In this document: in pieces, positions 33,668-45,610 of the stretch
Position numbering within the stretch: the stretch's first letter is position 1
Layout: each line of letters starts with the position of its first letter
Origin: Candidatus Accumulibacter sp. ACC003
Lineage (GTDB): Bacteria; Pseudomonadota; Gammaproteobacteria; Burkholderiales; Rhodocyclaceae
NCBI RefSeq assembly: GCF_907163085.1
Contig: NZ_CAJQTX010000005.1
Coordinates: forward strand, 248,001-312,000
Length of the DNA stretch: 64,000 nucleotides
Direction of reading: 5' to 3'
The notes under the pieces: generated by a model
The model's database searches: none
What the model was told of the DNA's origin: nothing
The model's input: the letters and a program-made list of their open reading frames with translations, nothing else
Program-made: the position numbers and the translations under genes

Positions 33668-34480
33668 TCATTTCTGCTCTTTCGGCAGGGGTTGTGGCAC
33701 TCGTCCTCGCGGTGCTGGTTCCGACGGCGGTTGCCGAACGTCGTCATAACTATCGTGCGACCCTCTGCTACTGGCCGTGCCGACGCCGATGGCAAATATG
33801 CCGCCGACCAGCGCCGCCGTGCCAAAGTTGCTGGGCGTCGGCACCAGCTTGTCGAGATCGCTGATCCGGCGGCGGATCTGTTCGACTTCGCCGGCATTCG
33901 CTGGCCCGACTTCGAGCAGCCCGGCGCCAACAATCGACGCCGCGCGTCCGACGGCCAGCGACGTTCTGGTCCACCGCCCACTGTTCGACGTCAAGCCGAC
34001 GCTGTCCTCGGCAGCGACGACCCTGACGCGCTGCTCGGGGTCGACGCGAACCAGGTACTCGGTGCCTTCCGAAGCGGCGGTGGCGTACTCGGTCTGGACC
34101 TTGAAATAGCCTTTGACCTTGACCAGCACCTCGCCGAAGAAGACGAAGATCGATCCCAGGCGAACGTGCGTGGCGGGCTGCACGTAGACCCGCGCGCCGT
34201 CGGCGAAACTCAGGACGACGGTCGATTGCGCGTCGGTCTCGATTTCATCACCGACCTCCAGCGCCATACGGTGCTGCGGCTGCATCCGCACGCCCCGGTG
34301 TACGACGTCGACGCCAGCGATGGCGCTGCCCTCAATCAGCTGCCCATTCTGGACGACGTTGAGCGTCGTCGAAGCGCAGCCGCCAAGGCCAGGGGCCAAC
34401 ACCAGCAGCGCCGCCAGCCGGCAGCAATGAAGCCACGTGAACCAGTCAGACGGACTATCTCTCAGCGTGCTTGAAGCCAT
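33668..34480 (-). CDS. FecR-domain lipoprotein
   Basis: 270 residues from ATG 34480, preceded by GGAGGG. A hydrophobic signal with lipobox LGGC (near residue 34) is followed by a FecR-type beta domain: GDEIETDAQSTVVLSFADGARVYVQPATHVRLGSI and GYFKVQTEYATAASEGTEYLVRV. After a linker there is a glycine-rich membrane-like helix (FGTAALVGGIFAIGVGTAS) and a Pro-rich basic tail. Unlike true FecR it has no N-terminal anti-sigma segment. FecR-type proteins are often encoded beside CHASE2 receptors and may form their periplasmic partner. It starts the six-gene block with TIR-CHASE2 106 bp downstream. Confidence 0.82.
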   Translation of the reverse strand: MASSTLRDSPSDWFTWLHCCRLAALLVLAPGLGGCASTTLNVVQNGQLIEGSAIAGVDVVHRGVRMQPQHRMALEVGDEIETDAQSTVVLSFADGARVYVQPATHVRLGSIFVFFGEVLVKVKGYFKVQTEYATAASEGTEYLVRVDPEQRVRVVAAEDSVGLTSNSGRWTRTSLAVGRAASIVGAGLLEVGPANAGEVEQIRRRISDLDKLVPTPSNFGTAALVGGIFAIGVGTASSRGSHDSYDDVRQPPSEPAPRGRVPQPLPKEQK

Positions 34481-34991
34481 GCGAATGCCCTCCATGCGGT
34501 GGCTCGGCAGCGGCACGGCCTTGCTCTTTGCGCGCGCAGCCAGCGAGTCAGGCGAACTGAAGCAGGCCAGGGTAAAAAGCCTGGAACTTCCGGCCAGCGA
34601 CGGCGGCCAGCCAGCGGGGTGTCGATGAACTACGGCCCGAGTATATTCAGCGCGAGCAGCAAAGACAAACGCGCTCCGCCACCAGCGGCAATTGTCGGGC
34701 GTTGTCGGCTGCCGCGCGGTCAGCGGCAGTGGGCCATTGCCGCTTATGTCGAGCACGCCGGCGACCGCGCAGATCATCACCCGGAGACACTCTTTCGGTA
34801 CCAGCAGCGACGGCCGCGGGCCTCGCATGGCGTGCCCGGGAGCTCTTTCGAGACACTTCCTTCGGGCCTGTTTTAACAGCTAAAATACGCGCGCCATGGA
34901 TAATGCCCAGGCAATAAACAGAGCGGGCGTCAGCTTCCCGATCGACGCCAGCCGGTTCCGACAACAAGCAAGAAGAAAGGTGACTGAAATC
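34481..34991. other. 511-bp divergent intergenic region between the FecR gene and the chemoreceptor
   Basis: No coding frame here is convincing. It must carry the promoters for both divergent units. TGTTTTAACAGCTAAAATAC (from 34869) is the only AT-rich, promoter-like stretch before the chemoreceptor. No RNA gene or array is seen. Confidence 0.5.
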
Positions 34992-36602
34992 ATGGCCGGG
35001 TTGACCATCAAGCGACTGCTCGCCGTATCAGCGCTGGTTCTCTGCGCGCTGTTGGCGCTTGGCAACGCCATCATCTGGAACAGCAACGTCCTGTTGAAGG
35101 CCGCCGTAGGCCATGCGGCGATCGCCCAGCAGGGTATCCAGGCGTTCAAGGACACCCGCTTCCACGTCGTGCAGATCCAGCAGTATCTGACCGACGCGGC
35201 CGCCGTTGGCGAACCCGAATTCGCCGACGCCGCCCACCAGCGTGACCTGGCGCTGGCCCAGCTCGACCGCCTGGCCAGCCTGCTGCCCGACCGGCAGGCG
35301 CCGGTCAAGGCGCTCAAGGCGGCGGTCGGGAAGCTCTACGAGACCGGCGAAGCGATGGCGCGTACCTACATCGACCAGGGGCGCGAGGCAGGCAACGCGA
35401 TGATGAAGGGCGCTGATGGCTTCGACAGTTCGGCCGAGCAGGTGACCAAACAGCTTGACAGTCTGGCCGGCGAGCTGCAGGCGTTCGGCGAACGGAGCGA
35501 CGCGGCGCAGGCCGAAACGCGCCACTGGATGTTGCAATCGAGCATGGGGGTCGGCGCGCTGGCGCTGCTCTTCGTGGTCGCCTCGCATCTGCTGGTGTAC
35601 CGCGTTCTGATGAAGCTGCTGGGCGGTGAACCGGCCTACGCGGGCGAAGTCGCGGCGCAGGTCGCGGCGGGCGATCTGACCGGAGAAGTCCGGGTCGACG
35701 CCAACGACCAACGCAGCCTGCTGGCACACATGAAAATCATGCAGCAGGGACTGGCCACGACGGTGCGCAGCATCCGTGGCAGTTCCAGCCAGGTGCTGGG
35801 CGCTGCCGAGCGGCTGACCGCCGAGGCCGGCCGGGTTGTCGAGAGCTCGCGAACGCAGACCGACGCCGCCGCCTCAATGGCGGCCTCGGTCGAAGAAACG
35901 GCGGCGAGCATCACGCAGGTCGCCGATTTCGCGAACAAGGTCCGGAACCGCACCGACGAGGCCGCGGAACTCGCCTTGCGCGGCGGCGACGAGGTGCACG
36001 CGATGACCACCGAGATCGGCCGCGTCGCCGATTCCGTGCACATCGCCGGGCAGGTGATCGGCGCGCTCGGCGACGAGGCGCGGCGGATCACGAGCATTGT
36101 CGACACCATCCGAGAGATCGCCGACCAGACCAATCTGCTGGCACTCAACGCGGCCATCGAAGCGGCTCGTGCGGGTGAGCAGGGACGCGGCTTCGCGGTG
36201 GTGGCCGACGAAGTCCGCAAGCTGGCCGAGCGTACGACGCGATCGACGCAGGAAATCTCGACGATGGTCGACGCCATCGGCGATCGCTCGGACGAGGCCG
36301 CACGGGGCATGGCGGCGAGCCTGGCGGCGGTCACCCAGAGCGTCGCCCAGGCCGACAAGGCTTACGCGGCGATGGCGATGGTCAAAGAGAATCTCGGCCA
36401 TGTCGCGGCCGAGGTCAGCGAGATCACCGGCGCCGTCGAGGAGCAGCGACTGGCGAGCACGACGATCGCCTTGAGCGTCGAGCAGGTCGCCCGGATGGCC
36501 GAGCAAAACGCTTACTCACAGGCCGAGATCGCCAGGAACGTCAGCAGTCTGGAAGAAATGTCGCGAGGCCTCGAACGCGTCTGCAACGGCTTCCGCGTGT
36601 GA
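34992..36602 (+). CDS. Methyl-accepting chemotaxis protein
   Basis: 536 residues from ATG 34992 (an in-frame ATG 34896 adds 32 non-membrane residues). TM1 ([21 protein letters not shown]), a 150-residue periplasmic helical ligand domain with [20 protein letters not shown]2 ([21 protein letters not shown]), a HAMP-like linker, and the signalling hairpin tip [21 protein letters not shown] then [20 protein letters not shown]. The LQQYL/TDA periplasmic pattern resembles energy- or small-molecule-sensing receptors. No C-terminal NWETF-like pentapeptide is present. The ligand is unknown. No other che genes are in the window. Confidence 0.93.
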   Translation: MAGLTIKRLLAVSALVLCALLALGNAIIWNSNVLLKAAVGHAAIAQQGIQAFKDTRFHVVQIQQYLTDAAAVGEPEFADAAHQRDLALAQLDRLASLLPDRQAPVKALKAAVGKLYETGEAMARTYIDQGREAGNAMMKGADGFDSSAEQVTKQLDSLAGELQAFGERSDAAQAETRHWMLQSSMGVGALALLFVVASHLLVYRVLMKLLGGEPAYAGEVAAQVAAGDLTGEVRVDANDQRSLLAHMKIMQQGLATTVRSIRGSSSQVLGAAERLTAEAGRVVESSRTQTDAAASMAASVEETAASITQVADFANKVRNRTDEAAELALRGGDEVHAMTTEIGRVADSVHIAGQVIGALGDEARRITSIVDTIREIADQTNLLALNAAIEAARAGEQGRGFAVVADEVRKLAERTTRSTQEISTMVDAIGDRSDEAARGMAASLAAVTQSVAQADKAYAAMAMVKENLGHVAAEVSEITGAVEEQRLASTTIALSVEQVARMAEQNAYSQAEIARNVSSLEEMSRGLERVCNGFRV

Positions 36603-36620
36603 ACGGCGAAGGGCCAAATT

Positions 36621-36661
36621 CGGCGGCGCCCGGGCGCCGCCGATCGCTGACGATCGGCGGC
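36621..36661 (+). terminator. Two overlapping, mutually exclusive hairpins after the chemoreceptor gene
   Basis: CGGCGGCGCC (36621-36630) pairs with GGCGCCGCCG (36633-36642) around CG. The segment GCCGCCGATCG (36636-36646) pairs with CGATCGGCGGC (36651-36661) around CTGA. Both are perfect and they share 36636-36642, so only one can form. No T-run follows. A TATAAT for uvrD lies at 36676-36681. Confidence 0.55.
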
Positions 36662-36711
36662 TTGGGCGCGGCGGCTATAATCGGGCCTGCCTCGCCAGGA
36701 AGCCCCGTGCC

Positions 36712-38901
<2,190 letters not shown>

Positions 38902-39092
38902 GCCATCACCCGGGCCGTTTCCGGCTGCTCGCGGTCGGCTGCGGCTGGATTACCCACCATTGCTGTGGATAAGTCTGTGGACGAGCGTGTTGGCTGGTCC
39001 CGTAAGTGACCTCCAGAGCGGCTCTTTTTGCGCTTGCTCAAAAAGCGGGCGCCGCACTAGACTGTCACGTTGCACCATTGAAGGAGATCGTC

Positions 39093-40067
39093 ATGCCGTT
39101 TGCCATTCGTATACACCACACCGGCGGGCCCGAAACGATGCACTGGGAGGAAGTCGAAGTCGGCGACCCGGCGCCCGGCGAGGCGCGTGTTCGTCACCAG
39201 GCGGTCGGTCTCAACTTCATCGACATCTACCATCGCAGCGGCCTTTATCCGCTACCGCTGCCGAGCGGCCTCGGCCTCGAAGCGGCGGGCGTCGTCGAAG
39301 CGGTTGGTGAGGACGTCAGCGAAGTGCAGGTCGGCGACCGCGTCGCTTACGCGGGGGGGCCGGTCGGCGCCTACAGCGAGCTGCGCTGCCTGCCGGCGCA
39401 CCGCCTGCTCAAACTGCCCGCGGCAATCAGCGCGCGCACCGCCGCGGCGATGATGCTGCAGGGCTTGACCAGCGCTTATCTGCTGCGCCGAACGTACCGC
39501 GTGCAGGCCGGCGACACGGTGCTGATCCACGCCGTCGCCGGCGGCGTCGGGCTGATCGCCTGCCAGTGGGCCAAGGCGCTCGGCGCGACGGTGATCGGCA
39601 CCGTCTCCAACGCGGCCAAGGCGGCGCTGGCGCAGGCGCACGGCTGCGACCACGTGATCGACTACACGCGCCAGGACTTCGCCGCGCGCGTTCGCGAAAT
39701 CACCGGCGGCGAGGGCGTCGCGGTGGTCTACGACGGCGTTGGCAAGGACACCTTTGCCGGTTCGCTCGACAGCCTGCGGACCTGCGGCATGCTGGTCTGT
39801 CTGGGCAACGCGTCGGGCCCGGTGCCGCCCTTCGACCCGCTGCTGCTGTCGCAGAAGGGCTCGCTGTTCCTGACCCGGCCAACGCTGATGCATTACACGA
39901 CGAAGCGTGCCGACCTGCTGGCGCTGAGCGCCGAACTGTTCGACGTCGTCGCGGCCGGCACGGTCAGGATCGAGATCAACCAGACTTACCCACTGCGCGA
40001 AGTGGCCGCTGCCCACCATGACCTGGCCGGACGCAAGCTCACCGGATCGACGATCATGCTGCCTTGA
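39093..40067 (+). CDS. qor: NADPH:quinone oxidoreductase (zinc-less medium-chain dehydrogenase)
   Basis: 324 residues. GroES-like N-terminal fold (VGLNFIDIYHRSGLYPLPLP, GLEAAGVVEAVG), then a Rossmann domain with AVAGGVGLIACQWAKALGA for NADPH, and the C-terminal HHDLAGRKLTGSTIMLP typical of Qor. It reduces quinones using NADPH without zinc. I start at ATG 39093, 7 nt after AAGGAG; a frame from 39006 is open but unsupported. Its stop overlaps the next gene start (TGATG). Confidence 0.93.
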   Translation: MPFAIRIHHTGGPETMHWEEVEVGDPAPGEARVRHQAVGLNFIDIYHRSGLYPLPLPSGLGLEAAGVVEAVGEDVSEVQVGDRVAYAGGPVGAYSELRCLPAHRLLKLPAAISARTAAAMMLQGLTSAYLLRRTYRVQAGDTVLIHAVAGGVGLIACQWAKALGATVIGTVSNAAKAALAQAHGCDHVIDYTRQDFAARVREITGGEGVAVVYDGVGKDTFAGSLDSLRTCGMLVCLGNASGPVPPFDPLLLSQKGSLFLTRPTLMHYTTKRADLLALSAELFDVVAAGTVRIEINQTYPLREVAAAHHDLAGRKLTGSTIMLP

Positions 40068-41401
40068 TGGAGCGCTTGCGCGCCCGCCTGGTCGCCGTCC
40101 GCTACCTGCTGGCCACCGCCTGGCCGATCGTAGTGATCACGGCGATCGGCCTGATCGTCGCCTATCAGTTCGTCGAACCCGAGCCGCCGCGCCGGCTAAG
40201 GATCAGCACCGGCGACGCAGCCGGCGCCTACCATTCCTACGCGCAACGTTACGCGCCATTGCTGGCGGCCAAGGGCATCACCCTCGAGATCCTGACGTCG
40301 GCGGGGTCGATCGAGAACCTGCAACGGCTGGACCACGGTGACGCCGACGTCGCCTTCGTGCAGGGCGGCATCGTACCGCCGGCGGCCGATCCCGAATCGA
40401 CGCACCTGCGCTCGCTGGGCAGCGTTTCCTACGAACCGGTGTGGGTCTTCTATCGCGGCCCGCAACCGATCACCCGGCTGCACCAGCTGGCCGGCCAGCG
40501 GATTGCCATCGGTGCCGCTGGCAGCGGCACTCGCGGACTAGCGCTGCAGCTGCTCGCCGCCAACGAAATCCCGCCCGACAGCCCGACGCTGTTGCCGATC
40601 GGCGGCCTGGAGGCGGCCGAAGCGCTGCAGCAGGGTCAGATCGACGCGGTTTTCGTCGTCGCCGCGCAGGAAGCGCCAGTCGTGCAGGTGCTGTTGCGTT
40701 CGCCCGAACTGCACGTCGCCAGCTTCAGCCAGGCCGACGCCTATCTGCGGCTGTTGCCGTTTCTGTCGAAGATCGTCCTGCCACGCGGCGTCGTCAACCT
40801 GGTGCGCGAAGTACCGCCGAGCGATACCGTGCTGCTGGCGACGACCGCCAACGTCGTCGTTCGCGACGACCTGCATCCGGCACTCGCCAACCTGCTGCTG
40901 CAGGCAATGACCGAGGTCAACGGCAAGAGCGGCTTCTTCCAGTACGCCGGCGAGTTTCCGGCGTACAAGGACCAGAGTCTGGTGCTTTCGCCGGACGCCA
41001 GGCGTTATTACCAGTCCGGCCCGCCGTTTCTGCAACGCTACCTGCCGTTCTGGCTGGCGGTCCTGGCCGAACGCCTGTTCGTGATGGTGCTGCCGCTGGT
41101 GATGCTGTCGCTGCCGTTGCTGAAGTTCGCACCGGCGCTCTACAGCTGGCGCGTGCGCTCGCGGATCTTCCGGTGCTACGGCGATCTGAAGTTCCTCGAA
41201 AACGAGCTGCGCAAGGATTACCAGCCGACGCGTCATGACGAGTACGTGCGTCGCATCGACCGCATCGAGGACGACGCCAACTCACGCAATATCCCGCTGA
41301 GCTATACCGATCTGCTTTACACTCTGCGCGAGCACATCAACCTGGTTCGCGACAAGCTGCAACGCCTGAACACGACCCATGACAAGGACAAGAACGCATG
41401 A
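40067..41401 (+). CDS. TAXI-family substrate-binding-like membrane protein
   Basis: 444 residues from ATG 40067. One N-terminal membrane helix (WPIVVITAIGLIVAYQFV), then a periplasmic-binding-protein fold: RLRISTGDAAGAYHSYAQRYAPLL, AGSIENLQRLDHGDADVAFVQGG, RIAIGAAGSGTRGLALQLL. This is the TAXI type of TRAP solute receptors. After about residue 325 there is a second membrane segment (VMVLPLVMLSLPLLKFAPALY) and a helical cytoplasmic C-terminus that ordinary TRAP receptors lack. No TRAP permease gene is adjacent, so it may act as a sensor or as an orphan receptor. It overlaps qor by TGATG and parA by ATGA. Confidence 0.85.
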   Translation: MERLRARLVAVRYLLATAWPIVVITAIGLIVAYQFVEPEPPRRLRISTGDAAGAYHSYAQRYAPLLAAKGITLEILTSAGSIENLQRLDHGDADVAFVQGGIVPPAADPESTHLRSLGSVSYEPVWVFYRGPQPITRLHQLAGQRIAIGAAGSGTRGLALQLLAANEIPPDSPTLLPIGGLEAAEALQQGQIDAVFVVAAQEAPVVQVLLRSPELHVASFSQADAYLRLLPFLSKIVLPRGVVNLVREVPPSDTVLLATTANVVVRDDLHPALANLLLQAMTEVNGKSGFFQYAGEFPAYKDQSLVLSPDARRYYQSGPPFLQRYLPFWLAVLAERLFVMVLPLVMLSLPLLKFAPALYSWRVRSRIFRCYGDLKFLENELRKDYQPTRHDEYVRRIDRIEDDANSRNIPLSYTDLLYTLREHINLVRDKLQRLNTTHDKDKNA

Positions 41402-42024
41402 AATCCTTCCTGATTGCCAATCCAAAGGGTGGTGCAGGTAAATCGACGCTGGCCATCAATCTCGCCGGCCATCTTGCGCGCAGCGGCTGTCGGGTGATGC
41501 TCGGCGACGTCGATCGCCAGCAGTCGTCGCGCGAGTGGCTGCGCTTGCGGCCCAAGCTGCTGCCAACCATTCGCAGTTGGGATATCGAGCCCGGCAAGAC
41601 CGCGCGACCGCCTAAGGGCACCACGCACGTCGTCCTCGACACGCCGGCTGCGCTGCACGGCAAAGCGCTCGACAACGTCGTCAAGCACGTCAACCGGGTT
41701 CTCGTGCCGGTGCAGGCGTCGCTCTTCGACATGCTCGCGACGCGCCATTTCCTCGAGGCCCTGCTGGCCGAGAAAGCGGTCCGCGACGAACACGCCTTCG
41801 TCGCCGTCGTCGGCATGCGGGTCGATCCACGGACGCGTGCGGCGGCCGAACTCGAGCGCTTCTTCGAGAAGTTCGATCTGCCGGTGCTGACCTATCTGCG
41901 CAACACGCAGCTCTACGTGCAGACGACGCTCAACGGCATGACGATATTCGACCTTTCGCCGGCGCGCGCGGCCAAGGACCTCGAACAGTGGCAGCCGATC
42001 ATTGATTGGGTAGACCAGAGCTAG
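41398..42024 (+). CDS. ParA/MinD-type ATPase
   Basis: 208 residues. The deviant Walker A KGGAGKSTLAINLAGHLA is near the N-terminus, followed by GDVDRQQSSREWLRLRP and DTPAALHGKALDNV as Walker B. Short ParA-like proteins of this size often position cargos other than chromosomes. No ParB partner is encoded nearby. ATG 41398 overlaps the upstream stop. A GGCGGC-AAGC-GCCGCC hairpin (42024-42039) begins at its stop codon. Confidence 0.85.
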   Translation: MKSFLIANPKGGAGKSTLAINLAGHLARSGCRVMLGDVDRQQSSREWLRLRPKLLPTIRSWDIEPGKTARPPKGTTHVVLDTPAALHGKALDNVVKHVNRVLVPVQASLFDMLATRHFLEALLAEKAVRDEHAFVAVVGMRVDPRTRAAAELERFFEKFDLPVLTYLRNTQLYVQTTLNGMTIFDLSPARAAKDLEQWQPIIDWVDQS

Positions 42025-42071
42025 GCGGCAAGCGCCGCCTTCGGGCGACCGCGCCGGGGTAAAATGGCGGG

Positions 42072-45000
42072 ATGCCTGAAACGCCGTTCATCCACCTGCG
42101 CCTGCACAGCGAGTACTCGGTCACCGACGGGATCGTTCGTCTTGGCGATGCGGTCGGCCGCGCCGACCGTTACGGGATGCCGGCGCTGGCGCTCACCGAC
42201 CTGGCCAACGTCTTCGGTCTGGTCAAGTTTTACTCGGCCGCGCGCTATCAGGGGATCAAGCCGGTGCTCGGCTGCGATGCGTTCATCGCCAACGAAAGCG
42301 ACCCTGATCGTCCGCACCGCCTGCTGCTGCTGGTACGCTCGAAGCAAGGCTACCTGCAACTCTGCGAGCTGCTGTCGCGCGCCTACCTGGCGCCGCGGCT
42401 ACGGGGACGCGCCGAGATCAGCCACCGGATGTTGCACGAAGTCGGCGTCGACGGCCTGATCGCACTGTCTGGCGGCGCGGCTGGCGACGTCGGCGAAGCG
42501 CTGCTGCAGGGCAAGCTCGAGCAGGCGACGCGCTGCGCAGAGCGCTGGCAGGCCTTGTTCCCGGACGCTTTCTACCTGGAAATCCAGCGCTACGGGCAGC
42601 CGCAGCAAGAATTCCTGGTCAACACCACGGCCGAGCTCGCCGCCGAGCTGCAGTTGCCGCTGGTCGCCACGCATCCGATCCAGTTTCTCGAACGCGACGA
42701 TTTCAAGGCGCACGAGGCGCGCGTGTGCATTGCCGAAGGCTATATGCTCGGCGACGTCCGGCGGCCGCGCTTGTACACCGAGGAGCAGTACTTCAAGTCG
42801 ACCGACGAGATGCTCGAACTGTTTTCCGACCTGCCGACAGCGCTCGAAAACTCGGTCGAGATCGCCAAGCGCTGCAATCTCGAGATCACCCTCGGCAAGA
42901 GCTACCTGCCCGACTTCCCGACTCCGCCAGGCATGACGCTGGCCGATTTTCTCCGCCAGCAGGCCGTCGCCGGCCTCGAGATCCGCCTGCAGCAGCTATT
43001 TCCCGACGCCGCCGAACGCGCGACGCAACGGCCGCCCTACGATGCCCGCCTGCAGCTCGAAACCGACACCGTCGTGCAGATGGGATTCCCCGGCTACTTC
43101 CTGATCGTCGCCGATTTCATCAACTGGGCGCGCCACAACGGCTGCCCGGTCGGGCCGGGGCGTGGCTCGGGCGCCGGCTCGGTGGTCGCTTATGCGCTCG
43201 GAATCACCGACCTCGACCCGCTGCGCTACGCGCTGCTCTTCGAGCGCTTCCTCAACCCCGAGCGGGTGTCGATGCCCGACTTCGATATCGACTTCTGCCA
43301 GGACAACCGCTGGCGAGTGATCGAGTACGTGCGCGACAAGTACGGGCCGGCGGCGGTCTCGCAGATCGTTACTTTCGGGACCATGTCGTCGAAAGCGGTG
43401 ATCCGTGACGTCGGCCGCGTGCTCGATCTGCCGTACAACTTCTGCGACCAGCTCGCCAAGCTGATCCCCGTCGAGACCAACAAACCGCTGTCGCTGGCCA
43501 AGGCGCTGCTCGCCGAACCGCAACTACAGGCCCGGATAGACGACGAGGAGGAGGTCAGGGACCTCTTCGAGCTCGCCGCCCGCCTTGAAGACCTGACCCG
43601 CAACGTCGGCATGCACGCCGGTGGCGTGCTGATTGCGCCCGGCAAACTGACCGACTTCTGCCCGGTCTATTCGGCCGACGGTGGCGGCTCGGTGGTTTCG
43701 CAATACGACAAGGACGACGTCGAGAAGGTCGGCCTGGTGAAGTTCGACTTCCTCGGCCTGCGCAACCTGACGATCATCGAACTGGCGCTCAAGTACGTCG
43801 AGCAGCTCAGCGGCCAACGCCCCGATCTGGCGAAGCTTCCCTTCGACGACCCGAAGGCCTACCAGATCCTCAAGGACGGCAACACCACGGCGATTTTCCA
43901 GGTCGAATCGGAGGGCATGAAAAAGCTGGTCAGGAAGCTCGCGCCGGACCGCTTCGAAGACATCATCGCCGTGCTGGCGCTCTACCGACCCGGTCCGCTC
44001 GGTTCGGGAATGGTCGACGACTTCATCCTGCGCAAGAAAGGCCAGCAGAAGATCGACTACTTCATCGATGACCTGAAGGCCTGCCTGGAGCCGACCTACG
44101 GGGTCATCGTCTATCAGGAACAGGTGATGCAGATCGCGCAGATCATCGGCGGCTATACGCTTGGCGCCGCCGACCTGCTGCGCCGCGCGATGGGCAAGAA
44201 GAAGGCCGAAGACATGGCGCTGCATCGCGACCTGATGCGCGACGGAGCGAAGACCAAGGGCTACGACGAAAAGCTGGCGATGCAGCTCTTCGATCTGATG
44301 GAGAAGTTCGCCGAATACGGTTTCAACAAGTCGCACACCGCCGCCTACGCCGTCATCACCTACCATACCGCCTGGCTGAAGGCGCACCATTGCGCGGCCT
44401 TCATGGCGGCGACGCTGTCGTCGGACATGGACAATACCGACAGCGTCAAATTTGTGCACGACGACGCTCTCGGCAACGGCCTGCAGATCCTCGGCCCCGA
44501 CGTCAATACCTCGGAATACCGTTTCACGCCGGTCGATAGACGCACTCTCCGTTACGGTCTCGGGGCGATCAAGGGCACCGGCGAACAGGCGGTCAATACC
44601 ATCCTGAAAGCTCGCCAGCAAGGCGGCGCGTTTACCGACCTGTTCGATTTCTGTCGGCGTTCCGACAAACGGATGGTCAATCGGCGAACGATCGAAGCGC
44701 TGATTCGTGCCGGCGCCTTCGACTCGCTCGACGACCATCGGGCGCGACTGCTGGCGTCGGTCAGCCTGGCCATCGAAGCCGCCGAGCAGACCGAGCGCAA
44801 CGCCATGCAGGTCAGCCTGTTCGACGTCCTCGACGCGGCCGGCGACGATCGCAGCGAGCACCAACCGCGCTACGTCGAAGTCCCTCGGTGGAGCGAAAGG
44901 CAGAAGCTCAACGCCGAAAAGCTGGCGCTCGGCTTCTACTTTTCCGGCCACCCCTTTCACGAGCTGCAGGCCGAAGTGTCGCGTTTTGCGCGCAAGCCGC

Positions 45001-45545
45001 TGGCAGCGCTGGAGGCCCGCAAGGAAGCCCAGTTCCTCGCCGGCCTGGTCGTCAGCGTGCGTACCAAGCTCACCAGCCGCGGCAAGATGGCGTTCATCCA
45101 GCTCGACGACGGCACCAGTTCGCTCGAAGTCGCGGTCTATAACGAGCTGCTCGAAGCCCAACGCGCCAAGATCAGGGAAGACGAGGTGCTGATCGTCGAA
45201 GGCCGCGTCCAGCGCGACGATTTTGCCGGCGAAGGCCGGCTGAAAATCGTCGCCGATCAACTGCTGACACTGGCCGACGCGCGCGGCCGTTTTGCCCGCC
45301 ATCTGCGCCTGTCGCTGAACGGCCAGGCCAGCGGCGCCAACGCCCGCCTCGCCGCCCAGCGCCTGCGCACGCTGCTCGAGCCGTATACGCCGGGCACCTG
45401 CCCGGTGCGCATCACTTACCGTAACGGCGAAGCGGTCTGCGAGCTACTGTTCGGCGAAGCCAACCGGGTACGCCTCGAAGACGACCTGCTGAAGGCGCTG
45501 AGCGACTGGCTGAGCAGCGACAACGTCAGCGTCGATTACCCCTGA
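42072..45545 (+). CDS. dnaE: DNA polymerase III alpha subunit
   Basis: 1157 residues, in the normal range for DnaE. An N-terminal PHP domain (FIHLRLHSEYSVTDG), the polymerase palm with GPGRGSGAGSVVAYALGI and the catalytic acidic MPDFDIDFCQD, NVGMHAGGVLIAP, and EYGFNKSHTAAYA. Near the C-terminus is an OB-fold (TSRGKMAFIQLDDGTSSLEV). It is the replicative polymerase core. It follows parA by 47 bp; TAAAAT at 42059 could be a -10. Confidence 0.97.
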   Translation: MPETPFIHLRLHSEYSVTDGIVRLGDAVGRADRYGMPALALTDLANVFGLVKFYSAARYQGIKPVLGCDAFIANESDPDRPHRLLLLVRSKQGYLQLCELLSRAYLAPRLRGRAEISHRMLHEVGVDGLIALSGGAAGDVGEALLQGKLEQATRCAERWQALFPDAFYLEIQRYGQPQQEFLVNTTAELAAELQLPLVATHPIQFLERDDFKAHEARVCIAEGYMLGDVRRPRLYTEEQYFKSTDEMLELFSDLPTALENSVEIAKRCNLEITLGKSYLPDFPTPPGMTLADFLRQQAVAGLEIRLQQLFPDAAERATQRPPYDARLQLETDTVVQMGFPGYFLIVADFINWARHNGCPVGPGRGSGAGSVVAYALGITDLDPLRYALLFERFLNPERVSMPDFDIDFCQDNRWRVIEYVRDKYGPAAVSQIVTFGTMSSKAVIRDVGRVLDLPYNFCDQLAKLIPVETNKPLSLAKALLAEPQLQARIDDEEEVRDLFELAARLEDLTRNVGMHAGGVLIAPGKLTDFCPVYSADGGGSVVSQYDKDDVEKVGLVKFDFLGLRNLTIIELALKYVEQLSGQRPDLAKLPFDDPKAYQILKDGNTTAIFQVESEGMKKLVRKLAPDRFEDIIAVLALYRPGPLGSGMVDDFILRKKGQQKIDYFIDDLKACLEPTYGVIVYQEQVMQIAQIIGGYTLGAADLLRRAMGKKKAEDMALHRDLMRDGAKTKGYDEKLAMQLFDLMEKFAEYGFNKSHTAAYAVITYHTAWLKAHHCAAFMAATLSSDMDNTDSVKFVHDDALGNGLQILGPDVNTSEYRFTPVDRRTLRYGLGAIKGTGEQAVNTILKARQQGGAFTDLFDFCRRSDKRMVNRRTIEALIRAGAFDSLDDHRARLLASVSLAIEAAEQTERNAMQVSLFDVLDAAGDDRSEHQPRYVEVPRWSERQKLNAEKLALGFYFSGHPFHELQAEVSRFARKPLAALEARKEAQFLAGLVVSVRTKLTSRGKMAFIQLDDGTSSLEVAVYNELLEAQRAKIREDEVLIVEGRVQRDDFAGEGRLKIVADQLLTLADARGRFARHLRLSLNGQASGANARLAAQRLRTLLEPYTPGTCPVRITYRNGEAVCELLFGEANRVRLEDDLLKALSDWLSSDNVSVDYP

Positions 45546-45561
45546 GCCGATTCAGCGCAGT

Positions 45562-45585
45562 CAAACATTCAAACATTCAAGCATT
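45562..45585 (+). repeat. Short 8-bp tandem repeat
   Basis: CAAACATT, CAAACATT and CAAGCATT lie head to tail in the 65-bp gap between dnaE and the cupin gene. It is AT-rich compared with the surroundings and could affect the leader of the cupin gene. Confidence 0.7.
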
Positions 45586-45610
45586 CAGCCAACTCACCAC
45601 AGCCAAGCCA

